Shown piece after piece: positions 25,235-37,116 of a stretch of DNA of 64,000 nt. Every line of letters starts with the position of its first letter. The first letter of the stretch is position 1. The position numbers and the translations under genes were made by a program. Origin of the DNA: Bacillus sp. Marseille-Q3570 (lineage in GTDB: Bacteria; Bacillota; Bacilli; Bacillales; Fictibacillaceae). A model generated the notes under the pieces. The model did no database searches. It was not told the DNA's origin and worked only from the letters and a program-made list of their open reading frames with translations. The DNA lies in NCBI RefSeq assembly GCF_946151055.1, contig NZ_CAMGYZ010000013.1, positions 1 to 64,000 on the forward strand. Reading direction: 5' to 3'.

Positions 25235-26902
25235 TCAGATTTCCATGATGATCGGTAAAATCATCGGTCGACGTTTTGTCTTCTCATATAAGAAAGGAGC
25301 AAGTACGTCTGTGATTTCATTTTTGATCTCAGACCATTGTGTTGTTTTACGTTCCATCATGCCATTCAAGTGTTTGGATAAGATACCTTGAGCATCATTG
25401 ATCAAGTCTTCTGATTCACGCATATATACGAAGCCGCGTGAAATGATATCTGGTCCAGAAACGATTTTGAACTCTTTCATGTTGATACTGACAACGACAA
25501 CAACAAGACCTTCTTCAGAAAGAATTTTTCTATCGCGCAGAACGATATTTCCAATATCACCGATTCCATTTCCGTCAACGTAAACCGAACCGGATGGGAT
25601 TTTACCAGCAATTGAAGCTTCATTTTCACTCAATGCAAGAACTTCACCATTATCCATGATGAAACAGTTCTTCTCTTCAACTTCACAATCGATCGCAAGT
25701 TTTGTATGCATCTTCAACATACGGAACTCACCATGGATCGGCATGAAGTATTTTGGTTTCATCAGACGTAGCATAAGTTTTTGTTCTTGTTGTCCGCCAT
25801 GTCCTGAAGTATGGATGTCATTCAATGAACCAGCGATGACATTTGCACCTGCACGATGCAGTTGGTTGATGATACGACTTACACTTAACGTGTTTCCTGG
25901 GATAGGAGAAGAAGAGAAAACGACTGTATCTCCAGGAATGATTTGAATCTGACGATGAGTACCATTGGCGATTCTGGATAACGCTGCCATTGGCTCACCC
26001 TGGCTTCCTGTACAAAGGATCGTCACTTCGTTATCAGGAAGACGGTTGATCTGGTTCGCATCAATAAACGTATCTTTAGGAGCACGGATGTAGCCAAGCT
26101 CATGGCCGATCGAAATGGCAGAATCCATACTTCGTCCGAAAACAGCCACTTTACGGTTATGTTGAACAGACGCTTCAACAACTTGCTGTAACCGGTGAAT
26201 GTTCGATGCGAAAGTCGCAAAAATGATCCGTCCATCTTCTTTTCGGAAAATATCCTGGATGCTTTCTCCGACACGGCTTTCTGACATTGTAAAACCAGGA
26301 ACTTCACTGTTTGTACTGTCTGAAAGCAAACATAGAACACCTTCTTGGCCGATTTGAGCCATTTTGTTCAAGTTTGCTGCTTCTCCCACTGGTGTGAAAT
26401 CAAACTTGAAATCCCCAGTGTGGACAATGTTCCCTGGTGGAGTTTTGACGACGATTCCATATGAATCAGGGATGGAATGAGTCGTTCTGAAAAACGTTAC
26501 TGATGTTTTACGGAACTTGATGACGTCATCCTCCTGGATTTCATATAATTTTGCTCTGCGAAGAAGACCATGTTCTTCCAACTTGTTCTTGATCAAGCCT
26601 AGTGCAAGTTTACCGCCATAAATCGGTATATTGATTTGGCGTAGTAGATAAGGGATCCCGCCGATATGATCTTCGTGTCCGTGAGTAATGAATAATCCTT
26701 TGATCTTATCGACATTTTTGACGAGGTATGTGTAATCGGGAATGACATAGTCAATACCTAAAAGTTCGTCTTCAGGGAATTTGATTCCAGCGTCCACCAG
26801 AATGATTTCATCTTGAAACTGAATCCCATACGTGTTTTTACCAATTTCGTCGAGTCCGCCTAATGCGAACACTGCTGTTTGATGATTTTTTACGAATTTC
26901 AT
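25235..26902 (-). CDS. rnjA: Ribonuclease J1
   Basis: 555 residues. Metallo-beta-lactamase core with the zinc motif [17 protein letters not shown] (about 75), the beta-CASP insert (about 210-370), and the returning metallo motif [18 protein letters not shown] with PIHGE. It is a 5'-3' exoribonuclease and endonuclease that matures 16S rRNA and drives mRNA turnover in Bacilli, working with RNase Y and helicases. It is preceded by rpoY with only three bases between stop and start, the arrangement found in B. subtilis. Length matches the 555 residues of the B. subtilis enzyme. Confidence 0.96.
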   Translation of the reverse strand: MKFVKNHQTAVFALGGLDEIGKNTYGIQFQDEIILVDAGIKFPEDELLGIDYVIPDYTYLVKNVDKIKGLFITHGHEDHIGGIPYLLRQINIPIYGGKLALGLIKNKLEEHGLLRRAKLYEIQEDDVIKFRKTSVTFFRTTHSIPDSYGIVVKTPPGNIVHTGDFKFDFTPVGEAANLNKMAQIGQEGVLCLLSDSTNSEVPGFTMSESRVGESIQDIFRKEDGRIIFATFASNIHRLQQVVEASVQHNRKVAVFGRSMDSAISIGHELGYIRAPKDTFIDANQINRLPDNEVTILCTGSQGEPMAALSRIANGTHRQIQIIPGDTVVFSSSPIPGNTLSVSRIINQLHRAGANVIAGSLNDIHTSGHGGQQEQKLMLRLMKPKYFMPIHGEFRMLKMHTKLAIDCEVEEKNCFIMDNGEVLALSENEASIAGKIPSGSVYVDGNGIGDIGNIVLRDRKILSEEGLVVVVVSINMKEFKIVSGPDIISRGFVYMRESEDLINDAQGILSKHLNGMMERKTTQWSEIKNEITDVLAPFLYEKTKRRPMILPIIMEI

Positions 26903-26905
26903 GTG

Positions 26906-27115
26906 TTATCTTGTCTCCAATTCAAAATCTTCAGATTGCTGTTCGTATTCCAAGTGTGATCCTGTCACTTCTTGAACAAATTCAATATTATAATTCCGAT
27001 CAGCTAGGAATGAACGAACTGCTTGTACGGAGTCTGCTTCAACATAGAGGCTTTTCGTTTCTTCACGGACTGGTACCTCTTGAAGGTTCTCCTGATAAAA
27101 TACTTTGTAAATCAT
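26906..27115 (-). CDS. rpoY: RNA polymerase epsilon subunit
   Basis: 69 residues, [29 protein letters not shown]..., matching the YkzG/DUF1447 family. This small subunit of Firmicute RNA polymerase sits on the beta' side of the enzyme and resembles the phage protein Gp2 in fold. GGAGAG precedes the ATG and the gene is translationally linked to rnjA, as across Bacilli. Assignment is secure from sequence pattern and context. Confidence 0.93.
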   Translation of the reverse strand: MIYKVFYQENLQEVPVREETKSLYVEADSVQAVRSFLADRNYNIEFVQEVTGSHLEYEQQSEDFELETR

Positions 27116-27230
27116 GCTTAACTCTCCTTACCGTTTTCAATTAGAATCATCTTCGTATATTATAAATGAATTCTATCGGTTTTTCATGTTTTTTTGATTC
27201 GATTATGCAATTAGGGAGAAGGTGCCTATG

Positions 27231-27259
27231 TAAAAAGGTATCTGAATACATAAGATACC
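27231..27259 (-). terminator. Terminator of the 25-residue peptide frame
   Basis: GGTATCT/AGATACC stem followed by TTTTT on the minus strand, 32 bases after the stop of the small frame. Confidence 0.65.
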
Positions 27260-27291
27260 AAATTAATCTCATCAAAACAAATATTGAATTA

Positions 27292-27369
27292 TCAAAGCAT
27301 CGGTACACGTTGTTTCAAACCGAATAAGTCTTTCCATCTGTGTTTGATCTGATCCCTTAATTTTTTCAT
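27292..27369 (-). CDS. Possible 25-residue cationic amphipathic peptide
   Basis: A frame of 25 codons starts with ATG ten bases after AAGGAGGT and is followed by its own terminator. It encodes MKKLRDQIKHRWKDLFGLKQ and RVPML: eight Lys/Arg, alternating with hydrophobic residues, likely a helix. The complete set of expression signals around so short a frame, on the strand of rnjA and divergent from the DMT exporter gene, argues for a real small gene. No homologue is known to me. It could be a membrane-active peptide, a leader peptide or a small protein regulator. Confidence 0.45.
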   Translation of the reverse strand: MKKLRDQIKHRWKDLFGLKQRVPML

Positions 27370-27570
27370 CCTAATCGATACCTCCTTACTGAAAAGATTA
27401 TCCATAATAAACGTGAAAATTTTACGAGGCTTCTTCATGAGCAACTCATATCCAAATTTTCCATTGGTGGTGTTATACTTAGTATGGAAATCAGAGTAGT
27501 AAATTATCGAGGTAATTAGTGGTATAGGTTGGACAATGTATCATACTGGCTGCAAGAAAAGGTGAAAAAG

Positions 27571-28503
27571 ATGAAATTATATGCTGCATTAATCACTTTA
27601 AGTTTAATTTGGGGAATGTCTTTCTATTTTATCAAGGTACTGGTGGAAGATCTTGGACCATGGGGCATCGTGTTCGTCAGATGTACGCTTGGGGCACTGA
27701 CCTTGTTATTCATCATCCTTATCAAGAGAAAAGGTTTGTCCATAAAAGAACTACCATGGAAAGCCTTATTACTAGTTGGTTTGTTGAATGCACTACTGCC
27801 GTGGGGATTGATCGCGATCAGTGAAACCAGGATCTCGAGCAGTATGGCTTCGATTGTCAATGCTACTACACCAATCTGGACGAGTGTAATTGGTGTATTG
27901 TTGTTTTCGATAACGTTGAGATTCAAGCAATGGATGGGTGTTATTGTTGGATTCATCGGTATTTTGGTCTTGATTGATTTGAATGTGACACAGCTCATCA
28001 ATGAAGATCTGATCGGAATGGGGACGATGATAGCTGCTACGCTTTGCTATGGTTATTGTTCGCAATTTACGAAGAGACATCTACAAGGTGTCAGTGTTAT
28101 GATGATATCGTTGATCACTTTAATTACAGGTGCAATCGGAAGTTTGGTGATCATGGGTGTGACTGGATCCGTTTTCAGCTTTAAAGAAGTTGCATCTTGG
28201 AGTACATTTTTGGCAATGGTAGGGCTTGGGGTGTTCGGCTCAGGATTAGCATATTTATTATTTTACTATATGATACAAAAAGGAAGTGCAGAGTTTGCCA
28301 CTTTCGTCACGTATCTTGTACCCATCACAGCGATGTTCTGGGGGTGGTTCCTCTTAGATGAACACATACCTGCACACGCGATCCTCGGCTTAGTATTGAT
28401 TTTAGGTGGGGTGTATCTCTCGACAAGAAAGACTGTGAAAAACGAACCGCTTACAGCTAGTGCAATAAACAGCAAGAATAAAGGGGTATTGTATGACAAA
28501 TAA
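27571..28503 (+). CDS. EamA/DMT-family metabolite or drug exporter
   Basis: 310 residues with ten membrane helices in two EamA repeats of five. The ATG after AAAAGGTG was chosen over an upstream TTG. Helix 1 reads AALITLSLIWGMSFYFIK and the repeat motif recurs near residue 150. The protein ends in a polar tail whose last codons overlap the start of the HAD gene by 11 bases, showing translational coupling. DMT carriers of this type export amino acids, nucleosides or drugs; the substrate is not readable. Confidence 0.85.
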   Translation: MKLYAALITLSLIWGMSFYFIKVLVEDLGPWGIVFVRCTLGALTLLFIILIKRKGLSIKELPWKALLLVGLLNALLPWGLIAISETRISSSMASIVNATTPIWTSVIGVLLFSITLRFKQWMGVIVGFIGILVLIDLNVTQLINEDLIGMGTMIAATLCYGYCSQFTKRHLQGVSVMMISLITLITGAIGSLVIMGVTGSVFSFKEVASWSTFLAMVGLGVFGSGLAYLLFYYMIQKGSAEFATFVTYLVPITAMFWGWFLLDEHIPAHAILGLVLILGGVYLSTRKTVKNEPLTASAINSKNKGVLYDK

Positions 28504-29272
28504 AATTGTTTTTTTCGATATAGATGGAACTTTATTAGATCACCAAAAGAAAATTCCGGCAGGTACGATGCTAGCGATAAAAGAATTACAGGAGCGTAAT
28601 GTACCTATTGCGATTGCAACAGGCAGGGCTCCATTCATGTTCCATTATTTGCTTGAAGAACTTGGAATCAATGGTTTTGTCAGCTTCAATGGACAATATG
28701 TTTCCTACGAAAACCAAAGCGTTTACGAAAATCCACTTGAGGAGACATTTTTACACGAATTGGTCATTCGTTCAAAGGAACATGATCATCCAATGGTATT
28801 CTTGAATACTGAAACAGGGAGAACGACACACAATGCTCACCCTCATGTCCAGAAATCCATGGATGATTTGAAACTTGTCCATCCCCAGCATGATCCGGAA
28901 TTCTATAGAGGACGCAAAATTTTTCAGGCATTATTGTATTGTGAGACAGGAGAGAAAGAAAAACTATATCGTAATACGTATAATGATTTCAATTTCATCA
29001 GATGGCACCAGTATTCAATGGATGTATTGCCAAAAACGGGATCGAAGGCGATCGGGATCGAAAAAATGATTGCTCATCTCGGCTATCATCAAGAGGATGT
29101 CGTAGCATTCGGTGATGGTCTGAATGATCTTGAAATGCTCGAGTTCGCTGGCACCGGAATTGCGATGGGAAATAGTAAAGAACCTGCTAAACGAGTAGCG
29201 GACTTTGTAACGAAGGAAGTCGATGATGACGGAATTCGTCATGGATTGAAGAAAATAGGGCTAATTGGATAA
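28493..29272 (+). CDS. ykrA: Cof-type HAD-IIB phosphatase YkrA
   Basis: 259 residues. Motif I is FFDIDGTLLDHQ with the nucleophile Asp and acid Asp, motif II ATGR, and motif IV GDGLNDLEML binds Mg2+; the C2 cap lies between about 85 and 190. Members dephosphorylate sugar phosphates, flavin or pyridoxal phosphate. Position between rnjA and def matches B. subtilis ykrA. It overlaps the preceding exporter gene and shares a bidirectional terminator with def, which runs towards it. Confidence 0.9.
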   Translation: MTNKIVFFDIDGTLLDHQKKIPAGTMLAIKELQERNVPIAIATGRAPFMFHYLLEELGINGFVSFNGQYVSYENQSVYENPLEETFLHELVIRSKEHDHPMVFLNTETGRTTHNAHPHVQKSMDDLKLVHPQHDPEFYRGRKIFQALLYCETGEKEKLYRNTYNDFNFIRWHQYSMDVLPKTGSKAIGIEKMIAHLGYHQEDVVAFGDGLNDLEMLEFAGTGIAMGNSKEPAKRVADFVTKEVDDDGIRHGLKKIGLIG

Positions 29273-29280
29273 TGTGAGGT

Positions 29281-29314
29281 AAAAAGGCGGATCCGTTTCG
29301 GATCCGCCTTTTTC
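29281..29314. terminator. Bidirectional terminator between ykrA and def
   Basis: AAAAAGGCGGATCCG/CGGATCCGCCTTTTT with a TTT loop; A run on one side and T run on the other serve both convergent genes. Confidence 0.95.
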
Positions 29315-29328
29315 TCTTCGATAAGAAT

Positions 29329-29880
29329 TTATCTGCCGATAGATATGCCATCCGGTCTTTCGAATGGGTCATTTTTGTTGATATGGTCATAGAACATTAC
29401 ACCGTTCAGATGGTCGATTTCATGTTGGAAAACGATTGATGGCAGACCTTTCAGTCGTAGTTCGATTTCTTCACCGTTAATATCTACGCCTTTTATTTTC
29501 ACCTTAAAATACCTGGGTACGAAGCCAGGGACATCCCGGTCGACTGAAAGGCAACCTTCGCCACCTTCCAAATATGATTTTTGAACCGAATGGCTCATAA
29601 TACGCGGATTGAATAAAGCATAATCATATAATTGACCATCCTCATCTTCAACTAAAACAGCAATCATCCGTTTACTTACTCCGATTTGGGGTGCAGCAAG
29701 ACCGATACCAGGACGGAGGCTATATTTGGCACTCAGTTCAGGATCCTGGCTTTGCACTAGAAATTCGCGCATCTTCTGCAATGTATCTTTATCCTCTTCA
29801 GAAGGAGGTATGGCGACATTTTCAGCTCGTTTTCGAAGAATCGGATCGCCTTCTCTTACAACATCATTCATTGTCAACAT
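29329..29880 (-). CDS. def: Peptide deformylase
   Basis: 183 residues, the longer type 2 form of Gram-positive bacteria. All three motifs are present: GIGLAAPQIG (about 58), EGCLSV (about 108, metal Cys) and QHEIDHLNG (about 153, two metal His and the catalytic Glu). It removes the formyl group from nascent proteins at the ribosome. It corresponds to B. subtilis DefB (YkrB) in length and location. The gene is monocistronic. Confidence 0.95.
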   Translation of the reverse strand: MLTMNDVVREGDPILRKRAENVAIPPSEEDKDTLQKMREFLVQSQDPELSAKYSLRPGIGLAAPQIGVSKRMIAVLVEDEDGQLYDYALFNPRIMSHSVQKSYLEGGEGCLSVDRDVPGFVPRYFKVKIKGVDINGEEIELRLKGLPSIVFQHEIDHLNGVMFYDHINKNDPFERPDGISIGR

Positions 29881-30014
29881 AAATCAATTTCCACTCCTTA
29901 AGCTAACTGTCTCTTTTATAGAATTACGTTCGTTAAAGCACTGTTTTAATTTTAACACAACTTGCTTTTTGCACGTAAAGAAAGGGATGAATAATTTTGC
30001 TTTCGCAAGGGGGT

Positions 30015-30120
30015 GAATATCGCGGAAGCAACAATCAAAATATAAAGAAAACTTGGTAAAGCCAGGCCATAGGCGCGGGCTGAGCCATTAGTTGCGCTTA
30101 TGCTTTCATAAAGTAACCAA
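30015..30120 (+). repeat. Diverged relic of the MITE-like element
   Basis: AGAAAACTTGGTAAAGCCA...GCGCGGGCTGAGCCATTAGTTGCGC resembles the right-hand part of the full copies (AGAAAACTTGGCGAGACC...GGTCGAGCCTTAGTTGCCC). It lies just before a better preserved copy. Confidence 0.5.
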
Positions 30121-30133
30121 AGTCTTTTTATAA

Positions 30134-30454
30134 GCCTCTTTTCTAAAAGATAGTTGCTTTTGAGTCATTTTTAAAAAATCACCTGGTGCAAGTTGATTGG
30201 AGAGCAAGGTGCAAGACTCCTCGAAAATAAAAATCGCATTTTCTTCGTGCGATGTAACGCTGCTGAAGCTTTCCTTGTCCTGCGAGCTCACCTTATGCCC
30301 CGAAAGCGAGCATCCTGGAATGGAAATCAACGACTTTTAAAGAAAACTTGGCGAGACCAAGCCTTTTGTAGGTCGAGCCTTAGTTGCCCTATACTGAAGA
30401 AAGTATTTTATACTTTCTTTAAGTGAAAGAGCAACAAAGTTTGCGAAAACAGCC
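30134..30454 (+). mobile_element. MITE-like element, copy 1
   Basis: 321 bases with both ends: CTCTTTTCTAAAAGAT at the left and GCGAAAACAGCC at the right, which form imperfect terminal inverted repeats of about 28 bases. Compared with the 440-bp copies it lacks part of the middle. It carries no gene. Confidence 0.8.
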
Positions 30455-30616
30455 TAAAGGGTTTTTTAAAAGAATATGTACCTATAGTCGAATCTGTTCT
30501 AAATCGATTGAACCAGACATAATGTACTAATAAGTTTGTCCGATATAATTTATCTTGTATAGGTTTCCAGAAACGTATATCATAAATAACTAGAGAGAGG
30601 GATAGGGGGAGCAATA

Positions 30617-31288
30617 TTGTACATCAGGAAATTTTTATTTTTCATTTGTTTTTGTTTATTGATTGTGGTCGCTTCCGGTTGTACGATCGGTGAGTCGGCG
30701 TCTGAAAAAATCTATGACCATCTGGAGAAAACGGTCTCTTTGGAAGCTGGTTTTGCTGAAGTGCAAGAGCCGCTTATCGAAGCTGAACAGAAAGAACAAC
30801 AACTATTCAATGAAATGCTTGGATTGAGCATGAAAGAAATAGATCAAATTCGCAAGATGGCTGATGAAGCTGCTGGCCTGGCAGATTCCAGAGAAGAATT
30901 AATCAACAAGGAAAAAGAAAGCATTGAAGCTGCATACGAAGAATTCAAATCAGTGAATAGTCTAGTGGACGAACTTGATGAAGAGCCGTTGAAGAAGCAA
31001 GCAGATACGCTGGTTAAAACGATGAAACAACGCTATGAAAGCTACAATGAGCTGAATAAGGTGTATGTGGAAGCACTCAACATGGATCGTGAATTATATG
31101 AAATGATGAAAAAGGAAGACCTGGCAATTGAAGACTTGAAATCATTTACGGAAGAACTCAATAAGAAATATGAGGAAGTCCTTGAATCTCAAGATACTTT
31201 CAATAATTTAACGGATCGATATAATGATGAGAAAAAGGCATTTTATAAAGAAGCAGGTTTCAGTACGTCAGAGGAAAAGAAATCTTAA
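30617..31288 (+). CDS. ykyA: YkyA-family cell-surface lipoprotein
   Basis: 223 residues from TTG after AGGGGGAG. A signal peptide with lipobox VASGC (Cys about 22) shows lipid anchoring on the outer face of the membrane. The rest is highly charged and helical, predicted coiled coil (e.g. EEFKSVNSLVDELDEE, LKSFTEELNKKYEEVLE). This is the YkyA/YkvP-type putative cell-wall lipoprotein family, of unknown function. In B. subtilis ykyA also lies between def and pdhA. A MITE copy lies between def and this gene. Confidence 0.82.
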   Translation: MYIRKFLFFICFCLLIVVASGCTIGESASEKIYDHLEKTVSLEAGFAEVQEPLIEAEQKEQQLFNEMLGLSMKEIDQIRKMADEAAGLADSREELINKEKESIEAAYEEFKSVNSLVDELDEEPLKKQADTLVKTMKQRYESYNELNKVYVEALNMDRELYEMMKKEDLAIEDLKSFTEELNKKYEEVLESQDTFNNLTDRYNDEKKAFYKEAGFSTSEEKKS

Positions 31289-31326
31289 TCACAATAAGCA
31301 ATATGTAATTAAATATATCATATATA

Positions 31327-31358
31327 AAAGCTGACCATTAGGATGGTCCGCTTTTTTT
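31327..31358 (+). terminator. Terminator of ykyA
   Basis: AGCTGACCAT/ATGGTCCGCT stem with a TAGG loop and T7 tail. Confidence 0.85.
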
Positions 31359-31988
31359 CTTTTTGGGTGGCATTTTATTTCTTTGAAATTAATTCTCTTT
31401 CCTCGGGTCGTATGGGGCGTTCATACGGCCAAACAAACGCGATCTTGCTCTTTGAATCGTCTTATGAAGCTCTCATACGGATAACAAAAATAGCGGAAGG
31501 TTAGCGATTAGTCATGAAGATGCTTGAACCAAACAAAGAGTTGTTTTTTCTGTGTTGGATTACACAAAAGGAATCAAACATTTTGTCGATACCGCCAGTT
31601 AATCTTGATGACTACAGGTTATGAAGGATGATTTCTTACTATAATTTTTCTTGGAGTTGTATTAATACAGATGGATGAACTATACTAATACAGTTTTGGT
31701 TTTTTTGTGAATTGGTGAGCACTGGAAATCACCAGTTAACTTAAGTTAAATCAATAAGATTGACGTATTTTCAATTTGTAGTGTACACTAGGAATTGTGT
31801 TGAGTTGTACTACTGTTAATTCTCCCTAAACTAGTACAGATTTCTGTCGGTTCGGACGGTGAAGTAGTTTGAGAGGATTGACGATTATTGAACCTTGAAT
31901 AAGGGTAAAACATGATGTAGTCGTAATGTTAAAGCATAATGATACATCCAACAAATAGAAGAGAATTAGACATGCTTTATACCAAAAG
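31359..31988. other. Gene-free region upstream of the pdh operon
   Basis: No gene is supported. It holds a perfect palindrome GTATTAATAC (31659-31668), and the motif CTARTACAG or TTAATACAG recurs near 31662, 31685 and 31831, reminiscent of GntR-type operators. A possible additional promoter (TTGACG at 31760, TACACT at 31784, 18-base spacer) is present. Confidence 0.4.
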
Positions 31989-32016
31989 TGGACAATCTAA
32001 GTATTGTGTATATAAT
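31989..32016 (+). promoter_or_regulatory. Candidate sigma-A promoter of pdhABCD
   Basis: TGGACA and a perfect TATAAT separated by 16 bases, about 65 bases before the pdhA start. Confidence 0.6.
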
Positions 32017-32063
32017 TGTCTGGCTTTCGAATTTTGACACATCATATTAATTTTCAAGTATGA

Positions 32064-33167
<1,104 letters not shown>

Positions 33168-33170
33168 GCG

Positions 33171-34148
33171 ATGGCCCAAATGACGATGATTCAAGCGATC
33201 ACTGATGCGATGCGCATTGAACTTAAAAATGATGAAAACGTTCTGGTCTTCGGTGAAGATGTCGGCCAAAATGGCGGCGTATTCCGTGCTACTGAAGGCC
33301 TGCAAAAAGAATTCGGGGAAGATCGCGTCTTTGATACCCCGCTTGCCGAGTCAGGGATTGGTGGTCTTTCAATTGGTTTAGCATTGCAAGGATACCGTCC
33401 TGTACCTGAAATCCAATTCTTCGGATTCGTATATGAAGTAATGGATGCTATTTCCGGACAAATGGCACGTTTGAGATACCGTTCAGGTGGTGTCTACAAT
33501 GCACCAATTACAGTTCGTTCTCCTTTTGGTGGAGGCGTTAAAACACCAGAACTTCACGCAGACAGCTTAGAAGGACTTATGGCGCAGCAACCAGGATTGA
33601 AAGTCGTAATTCCATCAACTCCTTATGATGCAAAAGGACTTTTGATTTCGGCAATCCGTGACAATGATCCGGTCATTTTCTTAGAACATATGAAGCTATA
33701 TCGTTCTTTCAGAGATGAAGTTCCTGAAGAAGAGTATACAGTTGAAATTGGAAAAGCAGATGTTAAGCGGGAAGGAAAAGACATCACGATCATTACTTAT
33801 GGTGCAATGGTTCATTCTTCTCTTAAAGCTGCTGAAGAACTTGAAAAAGAAGATATCGAGGCAGAAGTGATCGACTTGCGTACAGTGAGTCCAATTGATG
33901 TAGACACGATCATTGAATCTGTAAACAAGACCGGCCGTGCTATAGTCGTACAAGAAGCACAAAAGCAAGCAGGTATAGCAGCGAGCGTTGTTGCCGAGAT
34001 CAACGACAGAGCGATTCTTTCATTAGAAGCACCAGTACTGCGTGTTACAGCGCCAGATACTGTGTTCCCGTTCTCCGCAGCAGAAGATGTTTGGTTGCCT
34101 GATTATAAAGATATCATGGAAAAAGCGAAGCAAGTAATCAACTTTTAA
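33171..34148 (+). CDS. pdhB: Pyruvate dehydrogenase E1 beta subunit
   Basis: 325 residues, the length usual for the family. Begins [18 protein letters not shown]; conserved [15 protein letters not shown] (about 25-40) and [15 protein letters not shown] line the thiamine diphosphate pocket at the interface with PdhA, and the C-terminal transketolase domain contains [13 protein letters not shown]. Together with PdhA it forms the alpha2beta2 E1 that binds the E2 peripheral domain. pdhC follows after 54 bases. Confidence 0.96.
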   Translation: MAQMTMIQAITDAMRIELKNDENVLVFGEDVGQNGGVFRATEGLQKEFGEDRVFDTPLAESGIGGLSIGLALQGYRPVPEIQFFGFVYEVMDAISGQMARLRYRSGGVYNAPITVRSPFGGGVKTPELHADSLEGLMAQQPGLKVVIPSTPYDAKGLLISAIRDNDPVIFLEHMKLYRSFRDEVPEEEYTVEIGKADVKREGKDITIITYGAMVHSSLKAAEELEKEDIEAEVIDLRTVSPIDVDTIIESVNKTGRAIVVQEAQKQAGIAASVVAEINDRAILSLEAPVLRVTAPDTVFPFSAAEDVWLPDYKDIMEKAKQVINF

Positions 34149-34202
34149 TAAGACAGAAGTAAACTCCAAACTGACTATATAGAAAACAAGGAGGCGAACC
34201 CT

Positions 34203-35537
34203 GTGGCGTTTGAATTTAAACTGCCTGATATCGGTGAAGGTATCCATGAAGGTGAAATCGTAAAATGGTTTGTCAAAAAAGGCGACGAAATCAAAGAAGA
34301 TGATATTCTTCTTGAAGTACAAAACGATAAAGCAGTAGTAGAAATTCCTTCACCTGTTGATGGAACGGTAAACGATATTAAGGTTGACGAAGGAACAGTT
34401 GCGGTTGTTGGTGATGTACTTGTAACGATCGATGCTGAAGGTTATGAGGGCGACAGCGAAGAAACAGATGCTGAGCAACCAAAAGCGGATGAAGATAAGA
34501 AGCCTGAAGCAGATGAAGCGAAAAAAGAAGATGACAAAAAAGACGATAAGGAAGAAGAGTCGAAAGAAACAAAAGAAACGAAGAAAGAAGACTCTGATTC
34601 TGAAGATGACGATCCGACTAGCCGTGTTAAGGCGATGCCATCAGTTCGGAAGTATGCTCGTGAAAAAGACGTCAACATCAAGAAAGTAAGTGGTTCTGGC
34701 AAGAACGGTCGTATCCTTAAAGAAGATATCGATGCATATCTTGACGGTGGACAAGAAACTGCTGAAACTGAAGAACCAGCGAAAGAGGATCAACAAGCAG
34801 AAGAAAAAGCGAAGCCTGCTGCAGCAACTACAGAACAAGCAGAAACCCGCGAAAAGCTTAAAGGTATGAGAAAAGCGATTGCGAAAGCGATGGTCAACTC
34901 TAAGCATACAGCACCTCATGTTACACATATGGATGAGATTGTCGTTACAGATCTTGTCGCACATCGTAAGCAATTCAAAGAGCTTGCTTCTGAAAAAGGA
35001 ATCAAACTCACTTACTTGCCTTATGTTGTCAAGGCGTTAGTGTCAGCACTTCGCGAATACCCGATTTTGAATGCTTCAATTGACGATGAAAATGAGGAAA
35101 TTGTCCACAAGCATTACTATAATATCGGAATTGCTGCAGATACAGATGCGGGACTAGTCGTGCCTGTCATTAAAGACGCAGACCGAAAATCCATCTTCTC
35201 ATTGTCCAATGAGATCAATGAACTTGCGAAGAAAGCTCGGGACGGTAAACTTTCTGGGGATGAAATGAAAGGCAGCACATGTACGATTTCCAACCTTGGT
35301 TCTGCTGGTGGACAATGGTTCACACCGATCATCAACCATCCAGACGCAGCAATACTTGGTGTCGGACGTATCCAAGAAAAGCCGGTTGTTGAAAATGGTG
35401 AGATCGTAGCAGCCCCTGTATTAGCGCTTTCAATCAGTTATGACCACCGCTTAGTCGATGGCGTTACTGCACAAAATGCGTTAAATCATGTCAAACGACT
35501 CTTGAACGACCCACAACTATTGATAATGGAGGCGTAA
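34203..35537 (+). CDS. pdhC: Dihydrolipoamide acetyltransferase (E2)
   Basis: 444 residues from GTG after AGGAGGCG. One lipoyl domain (1-78) with the lipoylated Lys in [10 protein letters not shown] (about 43), a long Lys/Glu-rich flexible linker (80-135), a peripheral subunit-binding domain (140-180; [16 protein letters not shown]...GRILKEDI), a second linker, and the acetyltransferase core (215-444) with SYDHRLVDG carrying the catalytic His. Transfers acetyl groups to CoA and forms the 60-mer core of the complex. Confidence 0.96.
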   Translation: MAFEFKLPDIGEGIHEGEIVKWFVKKGDEIKEDDILLEVQNDKAVVEIPSPVDGTVNDIKVDEGTVAVVGDVLVTIDAEGYEGDSEETDAEQPKADEDKKPEADEAKKEDDKKDDKEEESKETKETKKEDSDSEDDDPTSRVKAMPSVRKYAREKDVNIKKVSGSGKNGRILKEDIDAYLDGGQETAETEEPAKEDQQAEEKAKPAAATTEQAETREKLKGMRKAIAKAMVNSKHTAPHVTHMDEIVVTDLVAHRKQFKELASEKGIKLTYLPYVVKALVSALREYPILNASIDDENEEIVHKHYYNIGIAADTDAGLVVPVIKDADRKSIFSLSNEINELAKKARDGKLSGDEMKGSTCTISNLGSAGGQWFTPIINHPDAAILGVGRIQEKPVVENGEIVAAPVLALSISYDHRLVDGVTAQNALNHVKRLLNDPQLLIMEA

Positions 35538-35539
35538 AA

Positions 35540-36952
35540 ATGGTAGTAGGCGATTTTGCAGAAGAAATAGACACACTGGTCATTGGTTCAGGCCCGGGAG
35601 GATATGTCGCAGCAATCCGTGCTGCTCAAATGGGGCAAAAAGTGACGGTCGTTGAAAAAGGCGATATCGGCGGGGTTTGTCTCAATGTAGGTTGTATCCC
35701 ATCTAAAGCGGTCATTCACGCAAGCCATAGATTCGAACATGCACAACATTCGGATGATATGGGAATTACTGCTGAAAATGTAAAGGTAGACATGGGGAAA
35801 GTCCAGGAATGGAAAGCCAGTATCGTTAAGAAATTGACTGGCGGAGTAGAAGGTCTTTTGAAAGGGAATAAAGTTGAAATCGTCAAAGGTGAGGCCTATT
35901 TCTCTGATACGAATACTGTGCGTGTAACGAAAGACGAATACACTTCACAAACGTATAAATTCAAAAATTGTATCCTGGCTACAGGTTCAAGCCCGATTGA
36001 GCTTCCATCGTTCAAGTGGAGCGACAGAGTCATCTCCTCAACTGGTGCTTTAGCATTGAATGAAGTACCGAAAAAGATGGTCGTCATCGGAGGAGGGTAC
36101 ATTGGAATTGAACTTGGTACAGCATACGCAAACCTTGGTACTGAAGTGACGATCCTTGAAGGCGGTAAAACGATCCTTCCAGGCTTCGAAAAGCAAATGA
36201 GCACGCTTGTTTCACGCCGTCTTAAGAAAAAAGGCGTTGAGATCATCACAAATGCGATGGCTAAAGGTGTTGAAGAGTCTAAAGATGGTGCCAAAGTCAC
36301 TGCCGAAGTGAAAGGCGAAGAAAAATCCTTCGATGCAGATTATGTATTGGTAACTGTCGGACGTAAACCTAACACTGAAGAACTTGGTCTTGAGCAAATC
36401 GGTGTCAAGTTGGATGATAAAGGGCTTATCGAAGTGGACAAGCAATGTAAAACTACGGTAGATGGACTTTATGCCATCGGTGATATCGTTCCTGGTCCTG
36501 CTCTTGCTCACAAGGCATCTTATGAAGGTAAAGTAGCTGCAGAAGCTATTTCTGGTGAAGCAGCAGAAATCGATTATCTTGCAATTCCTGCAGTGGTCTT
36601 CAGTGACCCTGAACTTGCAAGTGTCGGGTATTCTGAAGCAGAAGCGAAGGATGCTGGATTTGACGTACAGGCATCAAAATTCCCATTCGGAGCAAATGGA
36701 CGCGCATTGTCGTTGAATGATGCTGAAGGGTTCATGAAGCTCATCACTCGTAAAGAGGATGGTCTAGTCATCGGTGCGCAAATTGCAGGTCCTAATGCTT
36801 CTGATATGATTGCTGAGCTTGGTCTAGCAATTGAAGCTGGAATGACTGCCGAGGATATTGCATTGACGATCCATGCGCATCCAACACTTGGTGAAATCAC
36901 GATGGAAGCAGCAGAAGTTGCTATCGGACTTCCTGTGCACATCGTAAAATAA
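35540..36952 (+). CDS. pdhD: Dihydrolipoamide dehydrogenase (E3)
   Basis: 470 residues, FAD flavoprotein disulfide reductase. FAD site [16 protein letters not shown], redox disulfide in [13 protein letters not shown] (about 47-52), NAD site [18 protein letters not shown], and the C-terminal interface His-Glu dyad in HAHPTLGE. It re-oxidises dihydrolipoamide of PdhC with NAD+. The start lies two bases after the pdhC stop, so the two are translated together. A strong terminator ends the operon. Confidence 0.96.
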   Translation: MVVGDFAEEIDTLVIGSGPGGYVAAIRAAQMGQKVTVVEKGDIGGVCLNVGCIPSKAVIHASHRFEHAQHSDDMGITAENVKVDMGKVQEWKASIVKKLTGGVEGLLKGNKVEIVKGEAYFSDTNTVRVTKDEYTSQTYKFKNCILATGSSPIELPSFKWSDRVISSTGALALNEVPKKMVVIGGGYIGIELGTAYANLGTEVTILEGGKTILPGFEKQMSTLVSRRLKKKGVEIITNAMAKGVEESKDGAKVTAEVKGEEKSFDADYVLVTVGRKPNTEELGLEQIGVKLDDKGLIEVDKQCKTTVDGLYAIGDIVPGPALAHKASYEGKVAAEAISGEAAEIDYLAIPAVVFSDPELASVGYSEAEAKDAGFDVQASKFPFGANGRALSLNDAEGFMKLITRKEDGLVIGAQIAGPNASDMIAELGLAIEAGMTAEDIALTIHAHPTLGEITMEAAEVAIGLPVHIVK

Positions 36953-36960
36953 AGCTGTAA

Positions 36961-36991
36961 AAAAACTGCTGGAGGGATCCAGCAGTTTTTT
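36961..36991 (+). terminator. Terminator of pdhABCD
   Basis: AAAAACTGCTGG/CCAGCAGTTTTT stem with a six-base loop and T6. Confidence 0.95.
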
Positions 36992-37084
36992 CATGGGGCT
37001 TGCTTGGCATGCTATACCCAAAAGAGTGTCATGATTTTTGTAAGGCTCATTGTTTTCAGGTCCTTCTAAACTAATGAAATAAGG

Positions 37085-37116
37085 CAATAAAAATAAGGCT
37101 GGCGTATGCCGGCCTT
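37085..37116 (-). terminator. Terminator of the thioredoxin-fold lipoprotein gene
   Basis: AAGGCCGGC/GCCAGCCTT stem followed by ATTTTTATT on the minus strand; the stem touches the stop codon. Confidence 0.8.
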
